From: an uncultured Clostridia bacterium
Lineage (GTDB): Bacteria > Bacillota > Clostridia > UMGS1810
NCBI GenBank assembly: GCA_934481345.1
Contig: CAKSPF010000007.1
Location: 62,001 to 126,000, forward strand
Direction: 5' to 3'
DNA length: 64,000 bases
The position numbers and the translations under genes are program-made. The notes beneath the pieces are model-generated. The model saw only the letters and a program-made list of their open reading frames with translations. It was not told where the DNA came from and did not search any database. Positions 49,527 through 58,302 of the stretch are shown here, piece after piece (position 1 is the stretch's first letter; each line of letters opens with the position of its first letter).

Positions 49527-51038
49527 CTAATTATTGCTTTTGGCTGCACGCTGAACCGGTGCCAGCGGTGTTAAGTCTGAAACTCCGCTCCAGCAGAATG
49601 CCCTCACGGTTTCATCTTCCGAAGTCGCGGTAATTTGTGCTGTATCGCCTGCAATTTTGCCTGTTGAGGCAACCGATTTCATATTAAACAATTTTGCCGA
49701 ATTAATGTTTCCGAGTTTGTCATATGTAGCGGCAACTACAACAAAATCCACATCGCTTGCGGTTGTGTTTTTTGCGTTTGCGGAGAATGTCAGAACATCA
49801 TCTGCACTATAGGTTTCGGCAACAGCAGAGTTGACCGTAATTTTAAAATCCGTGATTTCAAATTTATTGGCTTCCTCCGCAGAAATGTAGATACCGAAAT
49901 CTTTAAGCTCCATATTGATTTTTTCCGTTTCGGAACCTTTACCGATAGTAAAACGTATTCTGTAGAGTGCTGTCTTATCAAAATTATCTTCGTATACATA
50001 GTCGCTTAACGGAATATATACTTCATTCCATTCATTTGGTACAAGTTCATTCATTACATAATACGGATTCGGAAGATATGCTCTGCCGCCGGAGCTTCTG
50101 AGGTTAGGATTCATATATGTCGGATAAGCATTTCCTTTGATTTTAAATCCGAGGTACGCTTTTGCTTCTGCTGATGTAAATGCACTTATGTCTGCCGCAT
50201 TCAGCTCCAGTGTACAGCCGTCACCCTGAGTACCTCCGATACTTTCATATCCCTTCGGAACCGGAATTGTGAAAATACCGGTTGTTTTGTCTAAGCTTCC
50301 CTTATAGGTACCTATAGCCCCGTCTGTATCATCATATTTTGCTGTCTTGCCGGCATCATATGCCCATGCTTCTACGGAGCGATTCAATGCAAACGGCATT
50401 ACGTTTACTTCATCTTTATAAATACCGAAATCTTTAAGCTCCATATCGATTTTTTCAGTTGCGGAACCTTCATCGATAGTAAAGCGTAATCTGTAGAATG
50501 CAGTCTTATCAAAATTATCTTCGTATGTATAGTCGCTTAACGGAATATATACTTCATTCCATTCATCGGGAACAAGTTCATTCATTACATAATACGGACT
50601 CGAAAGATATGCTCTGCCGCCAGAACTTCTGAGATTGGGATTCATAGCTGTCGGATAAGCATTTCCTTTGATTTTAAATCCTATATATGCTTTTGCTCCT
50701 TCTGCCGTATATGCGCTTATATCAGCAGCACCCAGCTCCAGTGTACAGCCGTCGCCCTGAGTAACTGATTTACTCTTATATCCCTTCGGAACCGGAATTG
50801 TAAAAATACCGGTTGCACTGTCGAATTTTCCCTTATAGGTATCTATAGTTCCGTCTGTTTCATCATATTCCGCTGTATCGTTGGCATTATATCCCCATGC
50901 TTCTACGGAACGATTCATCGTAAGTGATGTCACTAATTTCTTTTCCGGAACCGGTGCGGACGCGCCTGCGGTTACAGGTGCGGCAAAAAGTGCCGTAAGC
51001 ATCATAATACTTAAAACAAAACATAAAATCTTTTTCAT
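49527..51038 (-). CDS. secreted protein with tandem duplicated modules (503 aa)
   Basis: ATG 51038 has AAAAGGAGAG upstream; the longer frame is not needed. A signal peptide (MKKILCFVLSIMMLTALFAAP) is followed by two copies of a beta-rich module of about 175 residues (about residues 41-217 and 218-383 of this start) and a C-terminal module (residues about 390-503) shared with the GH74-like neighbour. The copies share blocks such as MNPNLRSSGGRAYL and YYVMNELVP. The fold looks like a carbohydrate-binding module, but I recognise no family. Probably a surface or secreted glycan-binding protein. Confidence 0.65.
   Translation of the reverse strand: MKKILCFVLSIMMLTALFAAPVTAGASAPVPEKKLVTSLTMNRSVEAWGYNANDTAEYDETDGTIDTYKGKFDSATGIFTIPVPKGYKSKSVTQGDGCTLELGAADISAYTAEGAKAYIGFKIKGNAYPTAMNPNLRSSGGRAYLSSPYYVMNELVPDEWNEVYIPLSDYTYEDNFDKTAFYRLRFTIDEGSATEKIDMELKDFGIYKDEVNVMPFALNRSVEAWAYDAGKTAKYDDTDGAIGTYKGSLDKTTGIFTIPVPKGYESIGGTQGDGCTLELNAADISAFTSAEAKAYLGFKIKGNAYPTYMNPNLRSSGGRAYLPNPYYVMNELVPNEWNEVYIPLSDYVYEDNFDKTALYRIRFTIGKGSETEKINMELKDFGIYISAEEANKFEITDFKITVNSAVAETYSADDVLTFSANAKNTTASDVDFVVVAATYDKLGNINSAKLFNMKSVASTGKIAGDTAQITATSEDETVRAFCWSGVSDLTPLAPVQRAAKSNN
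49890..50918 (-). repeat. tandem duplication of about 500 bp inside the secreted-protein gene
   Basis: 50388-50918 and 49890-50387 encode two module copies with long identical stretches at both protein and DNA level. A recent duplication, or one kept uniform by gene conversion. Confidence 0.85.
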
Positions 51039-51072
51039 AAAAAAACTCTCCTTTTTTACAGTATTATATTTT

Positions 51073-52362
51073 TTAATTTCCCTTTGCCGGGATAACAAAG
51101 GCATTGGTTGCCATCGGTCTTCTTATTGCCGCATCATCAATGACAAATATTTCCGCTTTCAGGTTGGCACTCGGAGTAATATCCGGAATATTTACATCAA
51201 ATACATCAGAAGCTTTGTATGCAATGTTTTTCTTTTCTGACATACCGCAGGCAACAAGTTTGTCACCGTCTGTCACAGCAACAAATACGGAAATATCATT
51301 GCTGTTGTATATTGAATTTACTTTAACTTTAAGATTTATAACAGATTCATTCAAAACGCATGTTGTATTGCCGACGTCGATTGCGGCAAGCTCCGTTACG
51401 GGAGCATTTGTGATTTTAACCTCGGGCTTCACCGAAAAGCCGTTTGCACCCTTTACATCATCCGAAATGTTCAGCACAAGCTCGGACGGGAATTCCGGCA
51501 TCATATCAAAAGCAAGAGATACTGTCTTTTCAGCAGAATTGTATGACGCACTTTGTGCAGCCAAACCGTTTACGGTAAAGGCTTCGGCTGCTACGGTAGA
51601 ATCCGCCAGGTCATTATCAAATGCAAGATTTACTTCATACAAGCCCTCGCTGTTCATCTTTGACGACTCCTGCAAAGCGGCAGCCCTTACATCAGGTCCC
51701 CAGACCGAAACATCCGCAATGTCAATCGGCGCCGGTTCATAGTGGTTTAAGTATTTATCCGTATACATAAACTCCAGGCTGACAGCATTAATCCGTTTGT
51801 CGTTTGTAAATTGATTGCTGAGCATTAAGTTTGTAAGCGGAATATCAATAGTAAACCAGTTTTCGTTATTCTCGTCTTCTGCCTTCCATTTCGGAATGTA
51901 TATTTCTTTGTTTCCGCCGTTTACTTTATCACGTCTTGAAGCAACCCAAAGAAGCGATGGAACAACCGTCGATTTCATCTTTAATCTCAAAAAGCAATCT
52001 TCGGCGTTGGATGTATAATCTTCATACGGAGTAAACTCAAGGGAGAAATATACGGGTCTGATTGGCGTATTGGCGCCCGAAAGACCTGTAAACGTCTTAC
52101 TGAGCCAGCGTGTTTCCGTTTCAAATGTGTCTTTCGGATACACTGTTATATAGCCTTCTTCGGTATTAACAGTGTAGTCGGCGATGGCATTTGCCTTCCT
52201 GCTGCCGTCGAATCCATATTTTCCGACGGCGACATTCTCTCCCAGCTCACTTCCGGTTATGTATTCACGGTAGAGAATTTCATCAGATGCAAATACCGGA
52301 AATGTGAACATTGAGACAAGCAGAAAAAGACACAATGCCATGCAGGTTTTTTTCATCATCAT
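51073..52362 (-). CDS. secreted protein of unknown family (429 aa)
   Basis: The N-terminus is a signal peptide (MKKTCMALCLFLLVSMFTFPVFA), with several ATGs in a row; the third is likely used, after AAAGGAC. The first 230 residues are beta-rich and include FSLEFTPYED and YIPKWKAEDENNENWFTIDIPL, a style similar to that of the downstream module protein (NEVYIPLSD). Then come an Ig-like segment (VNLAFDNDLADSTVAAEAFTVNGL) and a C-terminal beta-sandwich related to the neighbours' end module. A carbohydrate-binding or surface role is inferred from context only. Confidence 0.55.
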   Translation of the reverse strand: MMMKKTCMALCLFLLVSMFTFPVFASDEILYREYITGSELGENVAVGKYGFDGSRKANAIADYTVNTEEGYITVYPKDTFETETRWLSKTFTGLSGANTPIRPVYFSLEFTPYEDYTSNAEDCFLRLKMKSTVVPSLLWVASRRDKVNGGNKEIYIPKWKAEDENNENWFTIDIPLTNLMLSNQFTNDKRINAVSLEFMYTDKYLNHYEPAPIDIADVSVWGPDVRAAALQESSKMNSEGLYEVNLAFDNDLADSTVAAEAFTVNGLAAQSASYNSAEKTVSLAFDMMPEFPSELVLNISDDVKGANGFSVKPEVKITNAPVTELAAIDVGNTTCVLNESVINLKVKVNSIYNSNDISVFVAVTDGDKLVACGMSEKKNIAYKASDVFDVNIPDITPSANLKAEIFVIDDAAIRRPMATNAFVIPAKGN

Positions 52363-52403
52363 CAGTCCTTTCTTTTTAATTATTTAAATCAATTTGCACC
52401 GTC

Positions 52404-52420
52404 GGGCAAGCATCTTGCCC
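52404..52420 (-). repeat. intergenic palindrome
   Basis: A perfect 7-bp stem around a 3-nt loop (GGGCAAG-CAT-CTTGCCC) between the 1307-aa gene and the 429-aa gene. No T-run follows. Confidence 0.5.
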
Positions 52421-52441
52421 AACAGGCAAAATTGAAAACAT

Positions 52442-55400
52442 TTATTTCTCAATCAAAGTTGCATTTGAGAATTTAGAGGTATCTCTCCAGGAGTCGGAAT
52501 CCGCATTGAAGCCCAGTACGCCGTCGCGCTTGCCTGTCATCTGGAGCTGGTCGTTATCGCAGCAGTCGATTTCAAATCCGAAAACCGTACCAACCTTAGG
52601 AGTAATACCAAAGTCGGAAAGCTTAAATCTTGCTTCCATGCTGTAGCCTTTTTCTGTGATTTTGAACTTATAAACATCGCCTGCAAGGTAGTGCTTAATG
52701 TTCGGTACATAGCAGAACTGAGCGTCATTGTCATCATAAGGCGATTTCTTCGAGTTATCACCGTCTATATAAAATTCGATACAGTCATTATCAATAGAGC
52801 CCTCATTTTCAAAGAACAGGAAGCTGTCTTCTACATCTACGCCGACATAGAGATATTCGTCGTCCCACATAAGTCCGAATGCTATGTCATTGTCTATATT
52901 GCCGAAGTAAAGCTTATCACAGTAATAAGTCAGATCCCAGTCCGAAACATCTCCGTCATACACGAAATTATCTGTCACTCTCTTTGCCGTGATGTTCGCT
53001 GTGTCCACAACATTCCTTACAATCTTAAAGTCTTGCGGCATACTTGCATTTTTAGCAATATCCCGTGCCTGAATTCTGATATTGTTTTCACCGAATTCGA
53101 GCGGAACCTTGTATGAGAACGAGAGGTTTTCATCTGCCGAAACAACCGTTCCGTTTATCATGACTTCACCCGGCTCACTGAGTTTACCGCTGACCGTCCT
53201 GAAGCTTCTGCCGGTTTCTGAAGACTCATCATCATAGGTAATCGAAGGCGCAGTTGTGTCATACACAACTTTAACCTCAACAGCCTGCGATTTTACTCCC
53301 GAATCATCAACGGCATAAACCGTTGCAGTGGTATCGCCCTCAATCGGCAGAGTGTATGAAAATCTGTTGTTTTCATCCGTATCAACAACGGCGCCGTTTA
53401 CATATACCTTTGCGGATGACGCTGTGTATCCGCTGATTACCGCCTCTTTCTTGTTTGTCTGAATATTAGTGGAATCGAGCGATATACCGTAGTAATCGGG
53501 TTGGTATCTTACCGTGATTTCCTGCGGTTTTGCAAAGTTGCCGCTTGTATCGGCAGCCTCGACGATGAATTTATTCTCGCCTTCTTTAAGCTTTGTGTTA
53601 TAATAGAATTTATCATACCCGTCAACCTTGACAACATTTCCGTTAACACGAACCTCCGCAATCTCATTCACGCTTCCCGAAACCACAAAATCTTTTTTAT
53701 TTACTGCATATTCGGGTGTATTTGCTTCTCCAGAAGACTTGGTGTCCATTGTTATCACGGGGATAACATCATCCAGTGTAACGGGCCAGCCGGCAACAAC
53801 GCCGCTGCCGCCTGTTGAAACAAAGCATCTTCCGTAATATTTCCTGTCGCCCGCCACATCTACGACGCTTGACTGGAATTTTTGGTTTTCGATACCTATG
53901 TTTCTCCATGTTTTTCCGAGGTCGTCGGAAATATATGTGCTCATCTTTCCGTCAACATAACCCACTACATAGACCGCAGGATTTTTTGTGCCCGGTTTGC
54001 CTATGCCGAAGCCGTATGAATACGATCTGAGATATTTTATTGTTTTAAGCTCGTGCCAACTGTCGCCAAAGTCATAGGAAACGCTGAATGTTCCCCATGG
54101 ATTTGTGTGCCATACCGCTCCCTCTATTCCGGGAAGTGTTCTGACGGTCTGCGTTGAATAGCTGATGTCGGAGTCGAACTTTTTAATAATTTTCCAGCTT
54201 GCACCGCCGTTTTTTGTACGCCAGAGTGCGTCCTCTTCCATATAATAGAAGGTCTTGCCGTCTACTCTGTCTGACGCAAGGCATCTGGTCTGATACCATG
54301 AAGCCTGCGGTCTTATAACATTGACATCTTCTGATTTTTCCCAGGTATCTCCTCCGTCCAGCGAGCGGTAAATACCTCCGTCTTCACCTTTATTGTGAGG
54401 ATCGCCGGAGCTCATCATCATAATTATTGGATGTCCGTTTGCCTGGAGGGTTGCGCTTACCGCACAGTCATTAAGTCCGAGCACCGCTCTCCACGGCTTC
54501 TGCACATAGTTTCTGCCATAATCATATGAAACAGTCACATCGCCCTTTGAAGTAGGCGGATGCCCCTGAAGTCCCGCTCTTACAACATAAGACGGATCCT
54601 CCTCGCAGAAATCTATTCCGGCACATTGGTTGATACTCGGAAACGATTCCGGAGCGCGGTCTGCGAGTGTTTCCTGCGCTCTGTAACCGTGGTCCATCAT
54701 ACCGGCAAGAAACATCGGCGCTTCCTGTGCAGGCAGGCAAATGCCCTTCTGAGTTACCAGAGTTTCAACACCGTCGGATCTCTCTCTGATTTCGGGATTG
54801 TCGGAATGTATCTTATCCAGGTAATACACACCGCCTGCATACGGAGCCCATATTCCGTCATCATTAACAGGGTCCTGCAAAATCTCAGGCATATGTCTGT
54901 ATCTGCCGAGCTGTTTCCATGTTTTGCCGCCGTCCTTTGTTCTCCAGAATCCGTTTCCGTGATACGGAGCACCGCCGACGAAAATTGTGTTCTTGTCATT
55001 TCTGTCTACGGCGATTGCACAGCTTGCAAGGGGACTGCCGTTATCGAGCGGAGAAATGTCTGTCCACTTATCGCCTTCCAGGCGGAAAACACCTCCGATT
55101 ACCGTTTTGTTCAAAAGGCCGTCTGCCGTTACATAGTGTACGCCGCCTGAATATATCATTCTCATAGGTGCAACCGGCGAGCCCAGAACCGGAGCAAAGC
55201 TTTCTCCGGCATCTGTACTCTTATACAGTCCGCCGTAGTAAGTCGCAGCATAGAGCACCTTGCTTCTGCCGTCGGGCATCTTTTCTATGCCGTCCGTATA
55301 GATAAATGTAGCGTCATATCTTTCAAGACTTGCGGGGAAACCGCTCATCTTAGACCACGAAGCGCCGTAGTCAACCGAGCGCCAGAGTCCGTCATTCGGT

Positions 55401-56365
55401 GTAAGTACATATACAATGTTGCTCGCATTAGGATCTACTATTATGTTTGACGCTGCAAATCTTGCCGCCGGTACGTTGTCGCCGTCGCGGATATTCGGTG
55501 CTCCGCAGAACACTTCAAGGGGAAGTCTTTCCCATGTTGTACCCCTGTTATATGACTTATACAATCCGCCGACATCGCCGCCTCGGCCTGTTGTTATGTA
55601 GATAACATCTTCATCGTTCGGGTCAAGTGCAATACCTCTGCCGTTACCCGTACCTTTATGCTTCGGCGTTATACCGTTCAGAAGCTGTATCCATCTGTCT
55701 TTTTCGGCATCAAAGCTATACATACCGCCAACGTCCGTCACCATATACAATATATTCTTATTCTTAGGGTGAACGGTAACTGCCGTGGCATATCCCAAAG
55801 CGCCGAGATTAATATTCTGCCATTTATAGGCAAGACCTGCCGAAAGCTTTTCCGCAACGCTTTTGCTGATGCTTCTGACCTTGGAATTTGCTGAAATTAC
55901 AGCTATCTCTCCGTTATCAAAACAGCTTACGCCCATCTTTGACGCAATGTCTTTAACACTTGCATACATGGCGCTGTGGCGCATATGTGCTTTTGCATCT
56001 TTGCCTTTTGTTTTAAAAACTATCTTGCTGTCACCCTTTGCAGCAGTGAGAACTTCATCTTTAACGGTTACATCATATCCGAAGCTTTCAAATATATTTG
56101 CAGCCGGTGCATAGATTTTACCGCCATCGGCATAAGGGCATACCGCCTCGTTTGTGCTGAAGTGTTCACCGATGTTATTGTACAAATATCTGTTATTGTC
56201 AATTCTGAGAACCACTGCGTCTTTAACAAGTTCTTTCAGTGAATCCTCCGTGTATCCGTAGTCGCCGAAAGTATCCTTTTTTTCGGCAGCATATGCCGAA
56301 GGGAACATTATACACAAAGAGATTGCAAAACAGATTAATTTCATAAAATATTTCGATTTTCTCAT
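52442..56365 (-). CDS. secreted multidomain GH74-like protein with CBM9-like C-terminus (1307 aa)
   Basis: Signal peptide (residues 1-26), then a copper-amine-oxidase N-terminal-like wall domain (about 45-160), then the GH74-type propeller body (about 175-905) with YMVTDVGGMYSF and repeats like LYKSYNRGTTWERL and FWRTKDGGKTW. Three Ig-like modules follow (about 915-1150), each with a VNGxVV core, then a CBM9-like end (about 1160-1307: YDGDVSDWDLTYY, MEARFKLSDFG). AGGAGGT precedes ATG 56365. It is a probable extracellular xyloglucan- or beta-glucan-degrading enzyme. It ends the import/attack block next to the permease genes. Confidence 0.75.
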   Translation of the reverse strand: MRKSKYFMKLICFAISLCIMFPSAYAAEKKDTFGDYGYTEDSLKELVKDAVVLRIDNNRYLYNNIGEHFSTNEAVCPYADGGKIYAPAANIFESFGYDVTVKDEVLTAAKGDSKIVFKTKGKDAKAHMRHSAMYASVKDIASKMGVSCFDNGEIAVISANSKVRSISKSVAEKLSAGLAYKWQNINLGALGYATAVTVHPKNKNILYMVTDVGGMYSFDAEKDRWIQLLNGITPKHKGTGNGRGIALDPNDEDVIYITTGRGGDVGGLYKSYNRGTTWERLPLEVFCGAPNIRDGDNVPAARFAASNIIVDPNASNIVYVLTPNDGLWRSVDYGASWSKMSGFPASLERYDATFIYTDGIEKMPDGRSKVLYAATYYGGLYKSTDAGESFAPVLGSPVAPMRMIYSGGVHYVTADGLLNKTVIGGVFRLEGDKWTDISPLDNGSPLASCAIAVDRNDKNTIFVGGAPYHGNGFWRTKDGGKTWKQLGRYRHMPEILQDPVNDDGIWAPYAGGVYYLDKIHSDNPEIRERSDGVETLVTQKGICLPAQEAPMFLAGMMDHGYRAQETLADRAPESFPSINQCAGIDFCEEDPSYVVRAGLQGHPPTSKGDVTVSYDYGRNYVQKPWRAVLGLNDCAVSATLQANGHPIIMMMSSGDPHNKGEDGGIYRSLDGGDTWEKSEDVNVIRPQASWYQTRCLASDRVDGKTFYYMEEDALWRTKNGGASWKIIKKFDSDISYSTQTVRTLPGIEGAVWHTNPWGTFSVSYDFGDSWHELKTIKYLRSYSYGFGIGKPGTKNPAVYVVGYVDGKMSTYISDDLGKTWRNIGIENQKFQSSVVDVAGDRKYYGRCFVSTGGSGVVAGWPVTLDDVIPVITMDTKSSGEANTPEYAVNKKDFVVSGSVNEIAEVRVNGNVVKVDGYDKFYYNTKLKEGENKFIVEAADTSGNFAKPQEITVRYQPDYYGISLDSTNIQTNKKEAVISGYTASSAKVYVNGAVVDTDENNRFSYTLPIEGDTTATVYAVDDSGVKSQAVEVKVVYDTTAPSITYDDESSETGRSFRTVSGKLSEPGEVMINGTVVSADENLSFSYKVPLEFGENNIRIQARDIAKNASMPQDFKIVRNVVDTANITAKRVTDNFVYDGDVSDWDLTYYCDKLYFGNIDNDIAFGLMWDDEYLYVGVDVEDSFLFFENEGSIDNDCIEFYIDGDNSKKSPYDDNDAQFCYVPNIKHYLAGDVYKFKITEKGYSMEARFKLSDFGITPKVGTVFGFEIDCCDNDQLQMTGKRDGVLGFNADSDSWRDTSKFSNATLIEK

Positions 56366-56380
56366 TAAATACCTCCTATA

Positions 56381-57283
56381 TCAGCCTTTAACCGCGCCTA
56401 CCGTCATACCCTTAATGAAATATTTCTGGAAGAAGGGATATACGACAAGTATCGGTCCCATTGCAAGTACGCACATTGCCATTCTCGCTGACTCCTGCGG
56501 AATATTTGCAAGAGAAACGGAAGCGTTTGAACCGTACGTTCCGCTTAAAAGCACCTGAATGTTTTTAAAGAGCATTTGCAGATAATACTGCAAATTATAC
56601 CATTTCGGATCGCTTATAAGCATCATGGGGAGATAATAGTCATTCCAGTACATGAGCAGCTGGAAAAGTGCAATGGTAGCAATACCCGGTTTTGAAAGGG
56701 GTAATACAATCTGCCAGAAAATCCTCCATTCTCCGGCGGAGTCAACCTTTGCCGCTTCAATAATCGAATTCGGAACATTTGTGCTTATAAAAGTTCTTAA
56801 AATGATTATATACATAGGCGAAATCATATTCGGCAAAACCAGTGCCCAGAAGGTATTTCCGATATTATACACCTGTGTGCACATTATGTACCAGGGAACC
56901 AGACCTCCCGACAAAAATGTGGAAAAGTATGCAAAGAATGTAAAAAACGTTCTGTGCTTAAAGTTAGGTCTTGAAAGCGGATATGCATAAAGCAGCATAA
57001 TCAGCGTACTGAGGCAGGTACCTACGACGCTCGCCATTATGGTTACCTTATATGCGTTAAAAATCGAGGAATTTTTGAGAGCATAACCGTAACCCGCAAG
57101 GCTCCATTTCTTGGGAATAAGCTCATAGCCGTTAGTTACAATTGCATTATCGTTTGAAAACGAAACCGAAATCGTAAGCAGTACCGGATAAACGAAAACC
57201 ACACACAATGCCACAAAAACTATGCGAAGTATAATCTGCCCGGTTGTGATATGTTTGAAAGCCGGATTTTTTTGAAATGACAT
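56381..57283 (-). CDS. sugar ABC transporter permease, LacG/YtcP-like (300 aa)
   Basis: Six hydrophobic segments, with the ATPase-contacting EAA loop at IIEAAKVDSAGEWRIFWQIVLP. This is the second inner-membrane component of a carbohydrate importer of the LplB/YtcP class. No nucleotide-binding gene is nearby, so a shared MsmX-type ATPase encoded elsewhere probably powers it (inference). It lies 18 bp downstream of the other permease. Confidence 0.9.
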   Translation of the reverse strand: MSFQKNPAFKHITTGQIILRIVFVALCVVFVYPVLLTISVSFSNDNAIVTNGYELIPKKWSLAGYGYALKNSSIFNAYKVTIMASVVGTCLSTLIMLLYAYPLSRPNFKHRTFFTFFAYFSTFLSGGLVPWYIMCTQVYNIGNTFWALVLPNMISPMYIIILRTFISTNVPNSIIEAAKVDSAGEWRIFWQIVLPLSKPGIATIALFQLLMYWNDYYLPMMLISDPKWYNLQYYLQMLFKNIQVLLSGTYGSNASVSLANIPQESARMAMCVLAMGPILVVYPFFQKYFIKGMTVGAVKG

Positions 57284-57301
57284 TTAATGCTCCCCCTTTC
57301 C

Positions 57302-58237
57302 TTAAAATAAACTGCTTTCCGGATTGATTTTGCTTGCTATTTTATTGGTAAGCAAAATCATCAAAAATCCTACAACGGACACATACACACCTGCCGCAGT
57401 CGAGAAACCGACGTCAGACATTGAGTTGTATATGTATGTTCCGAGAACAGATGTTGTAGATTTTATGAGTCCGGAGTTCATCGTTACCTGATAGAACAGA
57501 CCGAAGTCCGAGTTGAATATATCGCCGAATGACATAATGGTCATAACCGACATCATGGTGCTGATACCCGGCAGTGTGATATGGATAATCTGCTGCCATT
57601 TATTCGCACCGTCAAGCTGAGCTGCTTCGTAATACGATTTATCTATTCCGGCTATTGCCGCGAGATAGACTATACTGTTATAGCCCACCGTTTTCCACAT
57701 TCTGACGAAAACCAGGATAAACGGCCAGTATTTTGACTCCGAGTACCAATTTACAGGTTTCATTCCGAGCATCGGCAAAATTGTCTTATTAAGAACACCG
57801 TTTTCAATGCTTAAAAATGCAAATGCAAGATATGCCACGATTACATATGACAAAAAGTGAGGCATAAGTATAATCGTCTGGCAGGTTTTTGCAAACATTT
57901 TGCCGCGGATTTCGTTAAACGCTATTGCCAGCGTTACCGAAAGCACCAGGCCCAGGAATATAAACACCAGATTATAAAGGAGTGTGTTTCGGGTAATCAG
58001 CCATGCATCCGGAGTCTGAAAGAAAATTTTGAAATTATCAAGTCCGCACCATTTCGAGCCGAATATACCAAGGTCGTATCTAAAATTTTTAAATGCCAAA
58101 ATTATTCCGAATTTCGGAATGTATTGGAAAAGAACTAAAAGTATTATTCCCGGAAGCAGCATCATATACAAAGCACTTCTGTCAATCCAGCTTGCACGGA
58201 TTGTTTGTGAAGTCTGTCCACTTCTTTTGATTTTCAC
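57302..58237 (-). CDS. sugar ABC transporter permease, LplB-like (311 aa)
   Basis: Six hydrophobic segments starting MMLLPGIILLVLFQYIP, with an EAA loop YYEAAQLDGANKWQQIIHITLPG. It pairs with the downstream LacG-type permease. Upstream is a hairpin (58266-58295), then the binding-protein gene, the standard order of the CUT1 importers. Confidence 0.9.
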   Translation of the reverse strand: MKIKRSGQTSQTIRASWIDRSALYMMLLPGIILLVLFQYIPKFGIILAFKNFRYDLGIFGSKWCGLDNFKIFFQTPDAWLITRNTLLYNLVFIFLGLVLSVTLAIAFNEIRGKMFAKTCQTIILMPHFLSYVIVAYLAFAFLSIENGVLNKTILPMLGMKPVNWYSESKYWPFILVFVRMWKTVGYNSIVYLAAIAGIDKSYYEAAQLDGANKWQQIIHITLPGISTMMSVMTIMSFGDIFNSDFGLFYQVTMNSGLIKSTTSVLGTYIYNSMSDVGFSTAAGVYVSVVGFLMILLTNKIASKINPESSLF

Positions 58238-58265
58238 AGAAAATTATCTCCCTTCTGGTTGCTTA

Positions 58266-58295
58266 AGGCATATCGGGTTCAATTCCCGCTTGCCT
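58266..58295 (-). repeat. intergenic hairpin with 7-nt loop
   Basis: Inner stem 58274-58277 with 58285-58288, 7-nt loop, outer stem 58266-58270 with 58291-58295. It lies between the binding-protein and permease genes, where a stem could help keep the abundant binding-protein mRNA higher than that of the permeases. Confidence 0.6.
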
Positions 58296-58302
58296 AAAAA
58301 TG

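Noticed and set aside
58266..58295. tRNA T-arm-like sequence GGGTTCAATTCCCG
   Set aside because: No D-arm, anticodon arm or matching acceptor strand is present upstream; treated as an intergenic hairpin instead.
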